A DNA stretch of 64,000 nt. Source: an uncultured Bacteroidales bacterium (GTDB lineage Bacteria > Bacteroidota > Bacteroidia > Bacteroidales > FEN-979). Every line of letters begins with the position of its first letter. Position 1 is the stretch's first letter. Positions 20,801 to 29,286 of this stretch are shown one piece after another. A program made the position numbers and the translations under genes. The notes beneath the pieces are model-generated. The model made no database searches. It was not told the DNA's origin and was given only the letters and a program-made list of their open reading frames with translations. The stretch spans positions 1-64,000 of the forward strand of contig CAJBYO010000033.1 of assembly GCA_903959905.1 (NCBI GenBank). The letters are read 5' to 3'.

Positions 20801-21964
20801 AACCGGCGATTCCACAGCAGGTGTAGGGTTTACCTGTCCATTGTTATAAAAAGAAGAGGACGGAATATCATTGAGCAATGCAAGGTCGCCGTTATAGTAT
20901 TCGCATGATGGGCCGTCGTTAAACCATGTTAAGTTGGCATTCCCGCCGGTATAGGTAAAATGAATTGTGAAAAGAACGGTATTGTCCGGGTAGGAAATAC
21001 CCTGGGTTCCGGAGGCGGCTACTGTAACGGTACCGGACTGGGAGCCGCTAACAGTTAATCCCGGGAATCCTGACGTATTTGTAGATCCTGTATACACTAA
21101 ACCAGAGGAACTGTAGTAGATGGTTAATGCCAGGGTTCTGATGTTGGAAAAATTTGTAACCTTCACAGGAATGTCAACAGTTGAACCAGGGCATGCTGTA
21201 ATAAACGGCAATGCAGCAATGGGTGCATCAATCTGGATACCTGTTGGAAAGGGCGAATTAATGCAATCTGAATACACAGTGTCAACGCTGTTCTTTGCAT
21301 ATGCCCTGGCATAGTAGGTGGTATTTGCAGCCAGCCCGGTTAACATGCAGGTATAAGAACCGACTCCTATTCCTGAAGTACATTTATTATCTGAGATTGT
21401 CGGGTTAGGATCTGTACTCCAGCAAACACCGCGTTCCATAACCGGTGTTCCCCCCTCAGAAACCACAGTTCCGTTACCGATCGCACTGTTATACGTTATA
21501 TTCGTTATAAAACCTCCTACCAATTGTGGTGAACATCCGCCCCAGGTGGGAACACCATCGCAAAAATAGAGTTGCTGGCCATAGTTCCCCTTGGGAATCG
21601 TAACCCACGCAAAGCCATTCCAGAAAAGCATTTCTCCTGGCTGAACACCCTGAGGTGTTGTAACCGCCACCCATTTGGTGCCGCTCCAGAAATAATAACC
21701 TGGAAAGACATTATTCGGATCGTTTGTAGCCGTGTTGTAAATTAACAATCCAACGGCAACGGGCGCTGCAACTGGCGAAGCATTGCCAAGCGATGTTAAC
21801 GCAACCCTTGGAGGGAGAAACCCTTTCTCGGTTGATTTGACATCAAGCATGGCCGAAGGATCAGGCTGACTTCCATCATTGTTGATACCTACCTGTGCCG
21901 AAATCCGCTGAGAATAAAGTATGAATAAAAATGCCAAACTGAATATTAATAGAAACTGTTTCAT
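11816..21964 (-). CDS. 3382-residue surface protein with about 30 Ig-like repeats and FISUMP end
   Basis: A signal peptide ([18 protein letters not shown], cut near SAQ at 24) leads to a Bacteroidota N-terminal segment ([20 protein letters not shown]). A fibronectin-like module follows at about 145-240 ([23 protein letters not shown]), then a cohesin-like domain at about 245-380 ([20 protein letters not shown]). From residue 470 to about 3168 there are 30 tandem Ig-like repeats of about 90 residues, with consensus blocks [35 protein letters not shown] and CxLTSNxxC. The last 210 residues match the Fibrobacter major paralogous (FISUMP) domain ([29 protein letters not shown]). No T9SS sorting domain is present. 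It is probably a very long surface fibre or adhesin with a terminal head. ATG 21964 is chosen because the signal peptide starts there. Confidence 0.92.
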   Translation of the reverse strand: MKQFLLIFSLAFLFILYSQRISAQVGINNDGSQPDPSAMLDVKSTEKGFLPPRVALTSLGNASPVAAPVAVGLLIYNTATNDPNNVFPGYYFWSGTKWVAVTTPQGVQPGEMLFWNGFAWVTIPKGNYGQQLYFCDGVPTWGGCSPQLVGGFITNITYNSAIGNGTVVSEGGTPVMERGVCWSTDPNPTISDNKCTSGIGVGSYTCMLTGLAANTTYYARAYAKNSVDTVYSDCINSPFPTGIQIDAPIAALPFITACPGSTVDIPVKVTNFSNIRTLALTIYYSSSGLVYTGSTNTSGFPGLTVSGSQSGTVTVAASGTQGISYPDNTVLFTIHFTYTGGNANLTWFNDGPSCEYYNGDLALLNDIPSSSFYNNGQVNPTPAVESPVFTLGALSSRCQASEDVTYTATAANTTGITYELDPASLAAGNAIDQNTGTVSYLSSWSGTTVITASAAGCGGPETSTHTVTVNPQMPVGVSVNYPTAPVCAGTSVTYTAVPLNGGTSPAYQWKVNGNPTGSTDASFTYIPVNNDVVTCIMTSNVACPTNNPATFNTQPMAVNPLMPVSVIVSPSANSVCAGTLVNYYSNVTNGGISPAYQWKVNENIVVGATNSSYSYVPNNDDSVTCTVTSNAMCVTGNPATSEPVVMIVVPLSPVSVSITATATNVCAGIGVTFSAVAVNGGIVPAFQWKVNNVNAGTDSTNFTYVPSDGDIVKCQLVSNEACTSGNPATSNQIGMTVNPVMPVSVSVTPSAISVCEGVQVTFTANPVNGGISPAYQWKVNATATGSTGSTYAYIPASGDEVVCVLSSSIICVTNSPAEGVSPPVAVNPLLPVGVGITASAGNICAGTSVTYTATPVNGGSDPQYQWKLNGSDITGATNSTYTYNPANGDQVTCVLTSSEACTTGNPAVSNTEVMTVNPLLPVGISITSSANPVCAGVAVTFTALPVNGGINPSYQWTLNGSDIPGATDVTYSMIPVNNDMVNCRLLSNETCASGNPATSNTITTLVNPLLPVDLSISVSANPVCEGTSVTFTAIPTNGGTAPAYQWSVNTVTIDGATNSTYSYAPSNGDEIACTLTSNESCATGNPVSTSVTMTVNPSKPVSITIAASANPVCAGIQVTFTATPVNGGINPVYQWNVNGANITGATDVTYTIVPTNGEIVKCTLLSDEVCATGNPALSNTETMTVNPLLPVGVIISASANPVCEGTSVTYTATPLNGGTSPSYQWKVNSTDIPGATDPTYSFIPLNGNIITCEMTSSEECTTGNPALSNQVLMTVNPSQPVSVTASPSSNPVCAGIQVTFTATPDNGGTDPSYQWNVNGIDVPGATDMTYSYVPAHSDEVNCVVTSNAICATQNPATSNTVGMTVNPLMPVSVSVAESSNPVCAGTAVVFTATPVNGGSNPLYQWNRNGSSLPGETNVTFTYIPQDNDVVKCILTSNAVCATGNPDTSNAITMTVNPLLPVSVIVAASANPVCEGTPVLFTAAPHNGGISPAFQWIIDGNDVPGATDATFTFVPANNNAISCKLTSSETCPYGSPAISSPVYMIVNPSQPVSVTIAASENNVCAGTTVVYTATPVNGGLSPVYQWNVNGSDVDGATNPTYSYIPLNGDVVECKLTSNAECATNNPAVSQAVTMTANPIMPVSVTISTPVSTVCAGTQVIFTATPVNGGSEPLYQWNLNGADVSGATDISYELIPLNGDAVKCRLTSNVVCPSGNPAVSNIVNVTVNPLMPVGVSIVSSANPVCAGTSVTYSATPVNGGSDPAYQWKINGADVPGETNATFVYIPSNTEEISCKLTSSLVCTSGSPALSNVIAMVVNPLLPVSVSASASANPVCAGTIVDLTATPVNGGTNPLYQWNLNANDLEGATNVTYSYAPAHSDVVFCKLTSTAVCAINNPASSNTVAMGVNPLLPVSVSVSTPTTTVCAGTSVTYTATPVNGGTNPVYQWRINSTPVPGATNATYTYVPVNTDVIDCILTSNATCATGNPATSNTITMTVNPIMPVSVTISTPSNQVCAGTEVVFTATPVNGGTAPGYQWIVNGSSVSGATSLTYSYIPENGDIITFVLNSDIICVSGNPATSNAITMEVNPLLTVGVTIAASPDPVCAGGSVTYTANPVNGGSNPVYQWNVNATDIPGATNPTYTYIPAAGDIVKCKIISNATCVVSNQAMSPGLTVVVNPLLPVSVTISTSSTNICAGTSADFTATPVNGGNNPSYQWKVNGIPVSGATNVTYTYIPVNNDVVSCVLTSNATCVINNPAPSNEITMIVNPLMPVSITIIASANPVCAGTSVTYSATPVNGGANPGYQWKVNGSDVPGATNAAYTFVPVNNNTVSCTLTSSLTCTSGNGAESNVITMTVNPMLTASVNIAASLDPVCAGTSVTYTATPVNGGANPAYQWSVNGNDIPGETNPSYTYPPVAGDVVKCKLTSNETCVITNPVLSSGLTVVVNPLLPVSVTISTPSTTICAGISATFTATPVNGGGNPAYQWKVNEIPISGATNVTYTYTPLNNDVVSCVLTSNATCAINNPAPSNQITMTVNPLLPVSITISVTANPVCAGTPVTLTATPVNGGANPAYQWRLNGSDVIGATNPTFTFTPVNGNAVSCRLTSSLPCTSGNPAISTAIIMTVNPLLTVSVTVVASANPVCAGTSVTFTATPVNGGTSPAYQWNVNLADIPGATNPTYAYIPVNGDVVKCTMISNAACVVINQATSTGITMGVNPLLSVGVSISTPSTNICAGISATFTATPVNGGSNPAYQWKVNGIPISGATNVTYTYTPLNNDIVSCVLTSNATCAINNPAPSNEITMIVNPLMPVSIVITPSANPVCAGTSVTYTASPVNGGANPGYQWKVNGSNVPGATNATYTYTPASGNTVSCTLTSSLICKSGDPAPSNGITMIVNPLLPVSVTIVASANPVCAGTSVTYTATPVNGGTNPLYQWYVNGSAVPGATNVTYTYVPASSDAVSCEMTSNATCPTGNPDMSNTIPMTVNPLLPVSVTATPSSNPVCSGVSVTFTATPVNGGSSPAYQWYVNGTPVNGATNVTYSYVPVDGDDVMVTLTSSATCATGNPAPSPVVPMTVITGVPVSISIAPSVYAVMPGTQVTFTATPVNGGSAPAYQWKVNGSVVGTNTSTHTYAPGNNDKITCVMTSSLTGCTTNNPATSNQVVMIVYITGSPCAGIATVTHSGLVYNTVQVGTQCWLRENMNVGSMISGTVEQTNNSVLEKYCYNNLEANCKVYGGMYQWAEMVQYLNNATNTTNWSPVPTGNVQGICPTGWHIPTNAEWGTMMTYLGGLTVAGAKIKQVGLNHFNNPNTGATNTSGYTAIPGGQRWSDGTFHYMNMSTAYYTITSGGAATDVYYGGASYSTGAGTNGQFYKVTGCSVRCMKD
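12470..20557 (-). repeat. Thirty tandem Ig-like coding repeats, about 270 bp each
   Basis: Repeat 1 starts at residue 470 (base 20557) and repeat 30 at about residue 3076 (base 12739), ending near residue 3168. Most repeats have three cysteines. Repeats 18 and 29 lack the middle one and repeat 30 lacks the first. Because the repeats are near-identical in places, the antisense strand also shows many blocks of open frame that are not genes. Confidence 0.9.
13280..15709 (-). repeat. Higher-order repeat: three 810-bp trimers
   Basis: Ig repeats 19-27 are organised as three consecutive trimers starting at 15709, 14899 and 14089, each exactly 810 bp (3 x 90 codons). The first members share LTV or LTA after NPL and a CVV or CVI tail. 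The second members share STxxICAG and [18 protein letters not shown]. The third share CTLTSS or CRLTSS. Repeats 23 and 26 are nearly identical in DNA. The pattern points to recent duplication of a three-repeat block. Confidence 0.88.
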
Positions 21965-22519
21965 CTGGGGTAGTTTTTTAAATTAACAATATTCAACATT
22001 TACTTTTACTTTCATGCTTCCAATTAAAAGCTGCATCTTTCTTCATACAGGCTTTTCATGAAGTGGTTATGAACATCAACTATATTGCAGTCTTTCTGAT
22101 TAAAATTAAATTTTACGTATAATAGATTTTTTTGTTTCACTCCAAACCTAAAAACCCGAAGCATTTAAACTTAAAACCATTTTCAGACCAAAGGAACTCA
22201 GGATAAATGTTATGTTCAGGAATTCCCCCTTATTGCAAAATTACGGCACATAAATTTGGTTGTCAATTGGGTAAATCCGTAGCCTGCACTTATGGGAACA
22301 CACAATTAAACAGATTGCATGGCCTGTATCTTGCTGCTGGTCAATATGAATCAGGCAGAGTATGGCGTGCAGCGAAAAATATGGAATAAAAAAAAACGGA
22401 GGAAAACCTCCGTTTAAATAAAAAAACATAAGAAATAACCAGACCTGCCGGTCATGTATTGCATTCAGATGAAATGCAATAAAAAAGCTGTTTCCTTCAG
22501 ACCATAGTCACACTTAACA
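21965..22519. other. Upstream region of the giant Ig-repeat gene
   Basis: This 555-bp gap contains the terminator of the neighbouring 432-residue gene (22394-22415) and presumably the promoter of the giant gene, though no clear TAnnTTTG box stands out. A short hairpin (22458-22465 with 22473-22480) lies near the right end. AATTTTAC near 22110 and GAAGTGGTTATG near 22060 recall parts of the duplicated core element, but the match is too weak to call a fourth copy. Confidence 0.4.
22394..22415 (-). terminator. Intrinsic terminator of the 432-residue gene
   Basis: A 9-bp stem (22394-22402 with 22407-22415, AAAA loop) has a long A run on its left, which reads as a T run after the hairpin on the minus strand. 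It lies about 105 bp past the stop of the gene at 22520-23818. Confidence 0.8.
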
Positions 22520-23818
22520 TCATGGCCCGACGGCTATAAAATACACTCCCTGGCTGTACGAACCTGCCGGAGGAGCATAAGTCACGGTTAAATAAAAAAC
22601 ATCAGTTGCATACCCGCTTGATCCTTCAGTAATGACTGGATCCCGTTCGTTGGATTCCCATGTTCCAGTTGAATTTACCCATGAAAACGTTGCACCTGGG
22701 TGATCACATCCGGCCAAAGTGCAAAAAAGATATATCGGATCACCATTGGTTACAGCAGTGCATTCACCGGTTTCCAGGAAATTTGATGCTGTTGCACTTC
22801 CTGTAATGCAAGGTGAATTGGATGTTAACTGGCAGGAAATTTTTCCAATTGAACCTGTACTGAATGCTGAGTTTGTGGCGCCTGAAATCAATTCATCGTT
22901 CACAAACCACTGATAACCCGGATTATCTCCTCCATTAACAGGGATAGCGCTAAAGGCATATGGTGAATTATCACAAACAGGATGAGGCGTTGCAACCACT
23001 GAAACTCCCACAGGAGAAGGTGTTAATACTTCCATGGGAATGACATTTGAGATGGCAGAATCACCGGTAACAGGGGTATTGGGGGTTGTCATCACGCATG
23101 ATATTTCATCATGATTTTCTGGAACATATGAGAAATTTGCAGAATTATTCCCTGCATTGATCCCGTTGACCATCCACCTGAAAGCAGGCTCATTTCCGGC
23201 GTTTACAGGTGTCGCTGTGTAGGTAACCATGTTTCCGGTACAAACTGAGGTAGCTGAGGCAACAATAGAAACACCCAGTGGCAAATTGGATGCGAGTGCT
23301 ACTCCGAGGCAATTAACAACACTCCTGTAACAATCATTATACGCCGCAACACAGATACTGCCATTGGTGTTAACATAAGAAACAGTAATCGTGGTGGTTC
23401 CCTGGCCTGCAGTAATAACAGCCCCGGAAGGTACCGTCCATGAATACCCGGTGGCACCCGGCACAGGTGCAATCGTATAGGTAGATATACCGGAATTAAA
23501 TCCGGAGGAGGTGCTTCCGCTTATCATACCGGGGGTGGCCAGCATGCCGGTCTTTCCAATCGGTATCCATTCAGTGCTGTTATAAAACTGCATGTCGTTG
23601 CAGTCGGTATTGTAAATCAACAGTCCTGATACAGGTGTAACTATACCATTTCGTTGAACGGAGGACAAACGTGGCGGTAAAAAACCCTTTGAACTGGATT
23701 TGATTTCCAGCATGGCAGATGGGTCGGGGTTGCTGTTATCGTCGCTGATACTCACCTGTGCATTGATGGTGATGGCAGAGATGAGCATTAAAACTAGTAT
23801 CAATAGTAACTTTTTCAT
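22520..23818 (-). CDS. 432-residue exported protein with two Ig-like repeats
   Basis: A signal peptide (MKKLLLILVLMLISAITINA) is followed by the same N-terminal segment as the 3382-residue protein (NPDPSAMLEIKSSSKGFLPP, GLLIYNTDCNDMQFYNSTEW). A PKD-like domain comes next at about 95-175 (GYSWTVPSGAVITAGQGTTT), then two Ig-like repeats at about 180-355 ([35 protein letters not shown]). The C-terminal stretch of about 75 residues (FCTLAGCDHPGATFSWVNST) has no family I recognise and is neither a T9SS sorting domain nor FISUMP. It looks like a short paralogue of the downstream giant gene on the same strand. It is probably secreted or surface-attached. Confidence 0.85.
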   Translation of the reverse strand: MKKLLLILVLMLISAITINAQVSISDDNSNPDPSAMLEIKSSSKGFLPPRLSSVQRNGIVTPVSGLLIYNTDCNDMQFYNSTEWIPIGKTGMLATPGMISGSTSSGFNSGISTYTIAPVPGATGYSWTVPSGAVITAGQGTTTITVSYVNTNGSICVAAYNDCYRSVVNCLGVALASNLPLGVSIVASATSVCTGNMVTYTATPVNAGNEPAFRWMVNGINAGNNSANFSYVPENHDEISCVMTTPNTPVTGDSAISNVIPMEVLTPSPVGVSVVATPHPVCDNSPYAFSAIPVNGGDNPGYQWFVNDELISGATNSAFSTGSIGKISCQLTSNSPCITGSATASNFLETGECTAVTNGDPIYLFCTLAGCDHPGATFSWVNSTGTWESNERDPVITEGSSGYATDVFYLTVTYAPPAGSYSQGVYFIAVGP

Positions 23819-23919
23819 AATTCTGTATTTTTATCTGAACTGTATAAATTAATAAAATTTAACAAACGTGTCATTAAATTGAACCTGCACAAAAGCGTGC
23901 TTAGGCATCTTATAATTCC

Positions 23920-24310
23920 GGTTTTCCGTAAATAAAAAAAAGGGATACCCGCAATTGCAAAACCGCCTTTTTCAGTTTAATTTTACTACACTGATTTTAC
24001 AATATTCTTCTATTCAGAAGTTGTTATGTAAAATTTGCTGCTTTATTATTATTACAGGTTCGTTATCTATAGCTGAAGACTATAGTCGACAAAAACGAAT
24101 CGTTAGTAAGATATAATTGTATCAAATTTTGTGCCAAATAACCTAATATTTTGCAAATCAGCATTTTATTGGGTTATCACAGAATGTTGATATTCTCATT
24201 TTGACCACATTCGGACACTATGAGAGACATCTTACTGCCAATGTGCTGTTTACATAATGTGTCCGATTTCGGGCATACTATGTAAACCGTACATTGACCT
24301 GACAAAGTTA
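23920..24310. repeat. Upstream element C, collinear with element A
   Basis: The core runs from GGTTTTCC (23920) to TGTAAAAT (24027-24034), followed by TTGTGCCAA (24129), CGGACAC (24212) and GTGTCC (24259), matching element A block by block. TCGGACAC at 24211-24218 and GTGTCCGA at 24259-24266 form an 8-bp inverted repeat 40 bp apart. CAAAGTTA at 24303-24310 reads as a minus-strand TAACTTTG, a possible -7 box, so the whole block might be a roughly 480-base leader of the 432-residue gene. It fills most of the 583-bp gap between that gene and the transporter gene. Confidence 0.65.
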
Positions 24311-24401
24311 CGACGAAGAAACCGAATTTTTACATTACAGTGAAAAAATAATTACTTTTTTTTACTCCTGGTAATTATCATCTCCCTTCGGATAAGAAGA
24401 T

Positions 24402-25691
24402 TTATTTTTTAGGCGCAAGGAAGCGATTGAAAAGCAACAACCCGATAATCGTTGCCACCCCGATCATACTGAACGTGATCCATAACAAGGATGGCCGGTT
24501 CATCTCCTCCACAAACCTTACATAGAGCGCTGCACCAAGTATCCCTCCTACTCCGCTCCCGATTACACCATACATAAATGACCAGCCCTGGTACAATGCC
24601 TTCTTGTCATCCGGTGCAATAATGCCCACATAGGCAATAAATTTTGGATGTGCGATCATTTCGCCTAAAGTAAAAATAAACATGGCTGCCAGGAAAATCC
24701 AGCCATTGGGGGAAATAGCAAGCATACCCATACCTGCTGAACCCAGGGAAATACCTAAAATCATGGTCGGGAGGGGTTTCGTATTTCTCACAAGGCCGGA
24801 TACCAGGAGTTGAAGAAGGATAATTGCACCGGCATTCATCACGGTTACATGTTCTGCATCAAATTTCCAGTTTGGATGATCCATAAAGATTGACAGAACC
24901 CCGTTTATAAGGTGGTTAAATCCCGACATGTCAACTTTTTCCTTGAGGTACCAAAGCACCGAATCATAAACCTGGAAATACATGATCCAGAAACCCGAAT
25001 AAATGACAATCATGACAATGAACCTGTAATCACTGAGAACGGTCAGCATTTCAGTAAGCACCTGGCCAATAGGTTTTGCTACGCGTGATCCTGTCGGTTC
25101 CCTGAAAACAAAATAGTTTAAAAGCAAAAGCCAACCGGTTCCTATGGAAGCCATGAAAAAAATGTAATTGAAAGATATTGCCTTCAGATAGGGCACAAGG
25201 ATCAATGGAAAAAGAAACGCGCCCAGGTTTATTGACCAATAATATATTCCAAATCCCAACGACGAACTCGACTCGTTTGTAACCCGTGCGATACTCCCGG
25301 TTATCATTGGTTTGAAAAATCCCGCACCTAAAGCGACAAGGATAAGGCTGCTGAACACTGTGATATAAGTGGTTGAAAACCCGGCGAACAAATATCCCAG
25401 GCTCATCGTGAAAAAGGAAAAAAACAGCACTTTCCTGTATCCAAAACGATCGCCAATCGCACCGGATAGTATAGGAAGGAAATAGAGCAACGGAGTGATT
25501 GTACTTTTGATAACACCAACACTTTCCTTTGAAAAACCGGCCCCTCCCTCGTTCTTTGATAACACGAGGTAAACGGAAAGCACCGACATCACTCCATAGT
25601 AAGAGCCACGCTCAAAAAACTCCATTGAAATGGCCGTCCAGAAGTTCCTTGGAAAGGCTGATATATTATTTGTTAAAGCAGGTTTTGACAT
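24402..25691 (-). CDS. POT/PTR2-like major facilitator transporter
   Basis: 429 residues with about 12 hydrophobic segments. The motif EFFERGSYYG at residues 24-33 matches the ExxER(F)xYYG signature of proton-dependent oligopeptide transporters. GDRFGYRKVL (about 82-91) is the loop 2-3 motif of the major facilitator superfamily, and GAGFFKPMI and YYWSINLGAFLFP resemble later POT motifs. By family it would be an inner-membrane, proton-coupled uptake system, usually for di- and tripeptides. It is divergent from the neighbouring kinase and GH20 genes, sharing a 77-bp promoter region. That leaves open whether its substrate is a peptide or an amino-sugar compound. Confidence 0.8.
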   Translation of the reverse strand: MSKPALTNNISAFPRNFWTAISMEFFERGSYYGVMSVLSVYLVLSKNEGGAGFSKESVGVIKSTITPLLYFLPILSGAIGDRFGYRKVLFFSFFTMSLGYLFAGFSTTYITVFSSLILVALGAGFFKPMITGSIARVTNESSSSLGFGIYYWSINLGAFLFPLILVPYLKAISFNYIFFMASIGTGWLLLLNYFVFREPTGSRVAKPIGQVLTEMLTVLSDYRFIVMIVIYSGFWIMYFQVYDSVLWYLKEKVDMSGFNHLINGVLSIFMDHPNWKFDAEHVTVMNAGAIILLQLLVSGLVRNTKPLPTMILGISLGSAGMGMLAISPNGWIFLAAMFIFTLGEMIAHPKFIAYVGIIAPDDKKALYQGWSFMYGVIGSGVGGILGAALYVRFVEEMNRPSLLWITFSMIGVATIIGLLLFNRFLAPKK

Positions 25692-25738
25692 GTCATTTCA
25701 ATTAACGATTTTCCGCGAAAATACCGAAAAAAATCCTG

Positions 25739-25746
25739 TAATTTTG
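25739..25746 (+). promoter_or_regulatory. Promoter -7 box of the sugar-kinase gene
   Basis: TAATTTTG fits the Bacteroidota -7 consensus TAnnTTTG and lies 22 bp before the ATG at 25769. A clear -33 TTG is not seen at the expected spacing. Confidence 0.5.
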
Positions 25747-25768
25747 AAGAAAACATCCTCACGTAATT

Positions 25769-26866
25769 ATGAACGACCTGAGTAAAATTGTTTCGCAGTT
25801 TGATGCTGAATGCCAGGTACGTAGCGTTGAGCCATTCGGTTCCGGCCATATTAACGACACATACCTTGTCACTTGCCAGTCCATCTCCCGAGGGTATATA
25901 CTCCAGAGAATTAACCATCTTGTATTTCAAAATGTTGAGCAACTCACCAATAACATTCTGAAAATCACCCGTCACATTCAAAATAGGCTTGAAACTGACG
26001 GAAGTCGTTATCCCGGTTTCCGGGTTTTCCGTATGATCCCCGTTAAAAACGGACGCTATTATTATAAGGCTGCAGATGGCACTTACTGGCGAATGATTGA
26101 ATATATAGGGAACAGCAGGAGTTTTGACAGGGTTGCAAGCCCGGCGCTTGCATTTGAAGCAGGACACGCTTTCGGAACATTTCAGAAACTCACATCAGAC
26201 GTTGAGCCGGGTTCACTGTTCGAGGTCATTCCCCGTTTCCACGACATTTCCTTACGGCTTGAACAGTTCAGGCTGTCAATCAGGAATAATTCTGCCGGCA
26301 GGACAGCAGCAACAAGGGAAGAAATCAACTTTGCAGAATCACGGGCCGGTGAGATGCATCATATCCTTAATCTTGGTACTGCCGGAAAACTTCCTGTGCG
26401 TGTCACGCACAACGACACCAAAATAAACAATGTCCTTTTCAATCAGGAAGGATGTGCGTTTTCAGTAATTGATCTTGATACGGTCATGCCGGGATTTATA
26501 CTGTATGACTTCGGAGATGCAATCAGGACAGGGGCTTCCACCGGAGAAGAAGACGAGGCAGACCTCAACAAAGTTCAGATTGACCTGGCACTTTTTGAAG
26601 CCTATTCCCGGGGGTACCTGAAGGTTGCCCACAGTTTTCTCACAATAGAAGAGACTGACAATCTTGCTTTTTCAGCTAAGTTTATGACCTACATTATCGG
26701 ACTACGGTTTCTGACCGACCACCTCAATGGCGACTGTTATTTCAAAACCGGCTTCCCTGGCCATAACCTACGCAGGGCTCAGGCACAATTTAAACTGCTT
26801 CAGAGCATGGAGGATAATTTCCGGGAGATGCAAATGATAATCGCGTCCATCCACACCACGGAATAG
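25769..26866 (+). CDS. APH-fold kinase, probably N-acetylhexosamine 1-kinase-like
   Basis: 365 residues. HNDTKINN at residues 214-221 is the catalytic loop of aminoglycoside/choline phosphotransferase-fold kinases, and VIDLDTVMPG about 15 residues later supplies the metal-binding aspartate. The N-terminal start FGSGHINDTYLV resembles the glycine-rich nucleotide-binding loop. The overall arrangement resembles NahK of bifidobacteria and the Bacteroidota proteins once labelled mucin desulfatase. The next gene, 56 bp downstream, is a beta-N-acetylhexosaminidase, so the enzyme would phosphorylate the freed GlcNAc or GalNAc at C1. Fold assignment is firm. The substrate is inferred from context. Confidence 0.78.
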   Translation: MNDLSKIVSQFDAECQVRSVEPFGSGHINDTYLVTCQSISRGYILQRINHLVFQNVEQLTNNILKITRHIQNRLETDGSRYPGFRVFRMIPVKNGRYYYKAADGTYWRMIEYIGNSRSFDRVASPALAFEAGHAFGTFQKLTSDVEPGSLFEVIPRFHDISLRLEQFRLSIRNNSAGRTAATREEINFAESRAGEMHHILNLGTAGKLPVRVTHNDTKINNVLFNQEGCAFSVIDLDTVMPGFILYDFGDAIRTGASTGEEDEADLNKVQIDLALFEAYSRGYLKVAHSFLTIEETDNLAFSAKFMTYIIGLRFLTDHLNGDCYFKTGFPGHNLRRAQAQFKLLQSMEDNFREMQMIIASIHTTE

Positions 26867-26922
26867 CATTTTACGTTGATATTATTACTTATTTTGCACA
26901 AAACAGTTTTAACCAAAAGATT

Positions 26923-29286
26923 ATGCAACGCCTTTATTTCCTGATCGTTTTACTCATGGTGCCGGGTGCACTCCTGGCTGCAAACTCCCCTGATTCGATA
27001 CCAATGAGCATTGTTCCAAAACCGGTGATGATGAAACGCGCCCCGGGCGAGTTTGTTATCAACCGCATGACAACTGTCCTGGTGGAAGGCACCGACCAGG
27101 AAGACCTTCGAATTGCCAGGTTTTTTGCAGATCGGATCAGATATTGCGGCGGCCCGTTACTTGAGGTCAGGACAATGGCCGAAGGAGATAAAAACCTTGC
27201 AGCGGTAATATTTGTGCATAAAAAACAACCCGCTTCGATGCCTGCTGAGGGATATGAGTTGAATGTCACGCCAAAACAGGTACGTGTTACTGCCGGAAGC
27301 GGTGCAGGCCTGTTTCATGCTGTTCAAACACTTTTCCAACTGCTTCCATCGGAAATTTCCCGGCACAATCCTCCCATGTCTTATAAGGAATGGAACCTGC
27401 CGGCGATCAAGATCAAGGATTATCCGAGATACCCATACAGGGGTATGCACCTTGATGTTTCACGCCACTTTTTCCCGAAAGAGTTTGTCAAACGCTATAT
27501 TGACCTGATCTCCATGTATAAGATGAATACCTTTCACTGGCATCTTACGGATGACAACGGATGGAGGATAGAGATCAAAAAATATCCCAAACTGATGCAG
27601 ATTGCTGCCTGGCATACCGATCATGAAGATTTACCATGGAATGAACGTCCGGCCCAGCAACCTGGTGAAAAAGCGACCTACGGCGGATATTATTCACAGG
27701 ACGAAATACGCGAGATCGTGCAATATGCAGCCGACCGGTATGTTACGGTTATCCCAGAGATCGAGATGCCGGCCCATTCTGTGGAAGTTCTTGCTGCATA
27801 CCCCCAATTTTCCTGTACAGGTGGCCCGTTTACAGTTCCAACCGGCAGTTACTGGCCAAACATTGATATACTCTGCGCAGGCAATGATTCGGTATTTACT
27901 TTTATGGAAGATGTCCTCACCGAGGTGATGGCCCTATTCCCTTCAAAATACATTCATATCGGCGGCGACGAGGCCGATAAAAGCAACTGGAAAAAATGTC
28001 CGAAATGCCAGGCACGAATTAAATCTGAGGGACTGAAAGACGAGAAGGAACTCCAGAGTTATTTTATAAAAAGGATTGAAAAATTCATTGTTTCGAACAA
28101 ACATAAGATGATCGGATGGGATGAGATCCTTGAAGGTGGCCTCGCACCGGAGGCAACTGTAATGTCGTGGCGCGGGGTGGAAGGCGGGATCGCGGCAGCA
28201 AGGCAGGGGCATGATGCAATCATGACACCCGGCGCTTATTGCTATTTTGATCATTACCAGGCTGATCCTGCGTTTGAGCCGAAGGCCATTGGCGGATTAA
28301 CAACCTTGAAAAAAGTTTACTCTTTTGAACCTACACCCGCTGAGTTGAATCCGACTGAAGCCAAACATATTCTTGGCGCCCAGGGCAACTTATGGACAGA
28401 GTTTATCCAAACCCCCGCACATGCAGAGTACATGGCGGTTCCAAGGATGATCGCGCTGGCTGAAGTCACCTGGTCGCCCAAATCACATCGAAACTGGAAA
28501 GACTTCAGGAACCGTATGTCGGAACAATACATCAGGCTGAGTAAGATGAAAGTGAATTATTGCAAAGGGTCGTTCAAAGTGAGCGTAAATACTGAAGTTG
28601 ACAAAAAATCAAACGCTGTAAGGGTTATCCTTGACTCAGAACAGCCAGAAGTTCCCATCCGCTACACCACTGACGGCAATGATCTGAAAAGTTCCTCCCC
28701 TCTTTATACCGGACCGTTTGAGATAAAGGGGAACGGGGTGATCAAAGCAGGCCTTTTCCTGGACGACAAACTGGTTGAGAAAGCGACTGAAATGCCATTG
28801 ATATTTCATTACGCAACGGGGAAGCCGGTGAAATACCATTCGGACTTTTCTGAAAGATACCCGGCCGCCGGGGTAACAGCACTAACTGACGGGCTGCGTG
28901 GAACGAACAACCACCGCGATGGCCTCTGGCAGGGATTCCTGGGTAATGACCTAGACCTGATTATTGATCTTGGAAAGGAGATGCCAATTAACTCTGTTCA
29001 GACCAACTTCCTTCAAAATCAGCGAAGCTGGATATTTTTACCGGTGGTTGTAGAGTATTCATTATCCTCCGACGGAAAAAAGTACCATTCTTTTAATGAA
29101 GTGCCCAATAAAATTGCGCCGAAAGAAGAGCAGGTGTTCATCCAGCCATTTAACTTTCAGTTTATGGTGAACACAAAAGCCAGGTACATCAGGGTAAAAG
29201 CCAAAAACCTGGCCAAATGCCCTGCCTGGCATGAAGGTTCCGGTGAACCCTGCTGGTTGTTTGTGGATGAAATAGCCGTATTTTAA
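26923..29286 (+). CDS. GH20 beta-N-acetylhexosaminidase
   Basis: 787 residues with a signal peptide (MQRLYFLIVLLMVPGALLAA). A GH20b-type N-terminal domain (about 30-150) precedes the catalytic barrel (YPYRGMHLDVSRHFFPKEFV, FHWHLTDDNGWRIEIKKYP). HIGGDEAD carries the catalytic pair Asp349-Glu350 expected of substrate-assisted GH20 enzymes. After the barrel there is a chitobiase-type C-terminal domain (YTTDGNDLKSSSPLYTGPF) and a discoidin-like end (about 640-787). The enzyme removes terminal beta-linked GlcNAc or GalNAc from chitin fragments or glycans, probably in the periplasm. It follows the sugar-kinase gene by 56 bp. Its stop overlaps the convergent T9SS gene by 4 bp. Confidence 0.92.
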   Translation: MQRLYFLIVLLMVPGALLAANSPDSIPMSIVPKPVMMKRAPGEFVINRMTTVLVEGTDQEDLRIARFFADRIRYCGGPLLEVRTMAEGDKNLAAVIFVHKKQPASMPAEGYELNVTPKQVRVTAGSGAGLFHAVQTLFQLLPSEISRHNPPMSYKEWNLPAIKIKDYPRYPYRGMHLDVSRHFFPKEFVKRYIDLISMYKMNTFHWHLTDDNGWRIEIKKYPKLMQIAAWHTDHEDLPWNERPAQQPGEKATYGGYYSQDEIREIVQYAADRYVTVIPEIEMPAHSVEVLAAYPQFSCTGGPFTVPTGSYWPNIDILCAGNDSVFTFMEDVLTEVMALFPSKYIHIGGDEADKSNWKKCPKCQARIKSEGLKDEKELQSYFIKRIEKFIVSNKHKMIGWDEILEGGLAPEATVMSWRGVEGGIAAARQGHDAIMTPGAYCYFDHYQADPAFEPKAIGGLTTLKKVYSFEPTPAELNPTEAKHILGAQGNLWTEFIQTPAHAEYMAVPRMIALAEVTWSPKSHRNWKDFRNRMSEQYIRLSKMKVNYCKGSFKVSVNTEVDKKSNAVRVILDSEQPEVPIRYTTDGNDLKSSSPLYTGPFEIKGNGVIKAGLFLDDKLVEKATEMPLIFHYATGKPVKYHSDFSERYPAAGVTALTDGLRGTNNHRDGLWQGFLGNDLDLIIDLGKEMPINSVQTNFLQNQRSWIFLPVVVEYSLSSDGKKYHSFNEVPNKIAPKEEQVFIQPFNFQFMVNTKARYIRVKAKNLAKCPAWHEGSGEPCWLFVDEIAVF

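Noticed and set aside
22458..22480. Hairpin near 22458-22480 as terminator
   Set aside because: Its A run lies on the wrong side for a minus-strand terminator, and a better hairpin at 22394-22415 serves that gene.
11816..23818. Phage tail-fibre interpretation of the proteins with the PSAML/KGFLPP N-terminus
   Set aside because: Both have Sec signal peptides and no phage structural genes are nearby. Surface proteins fit better.
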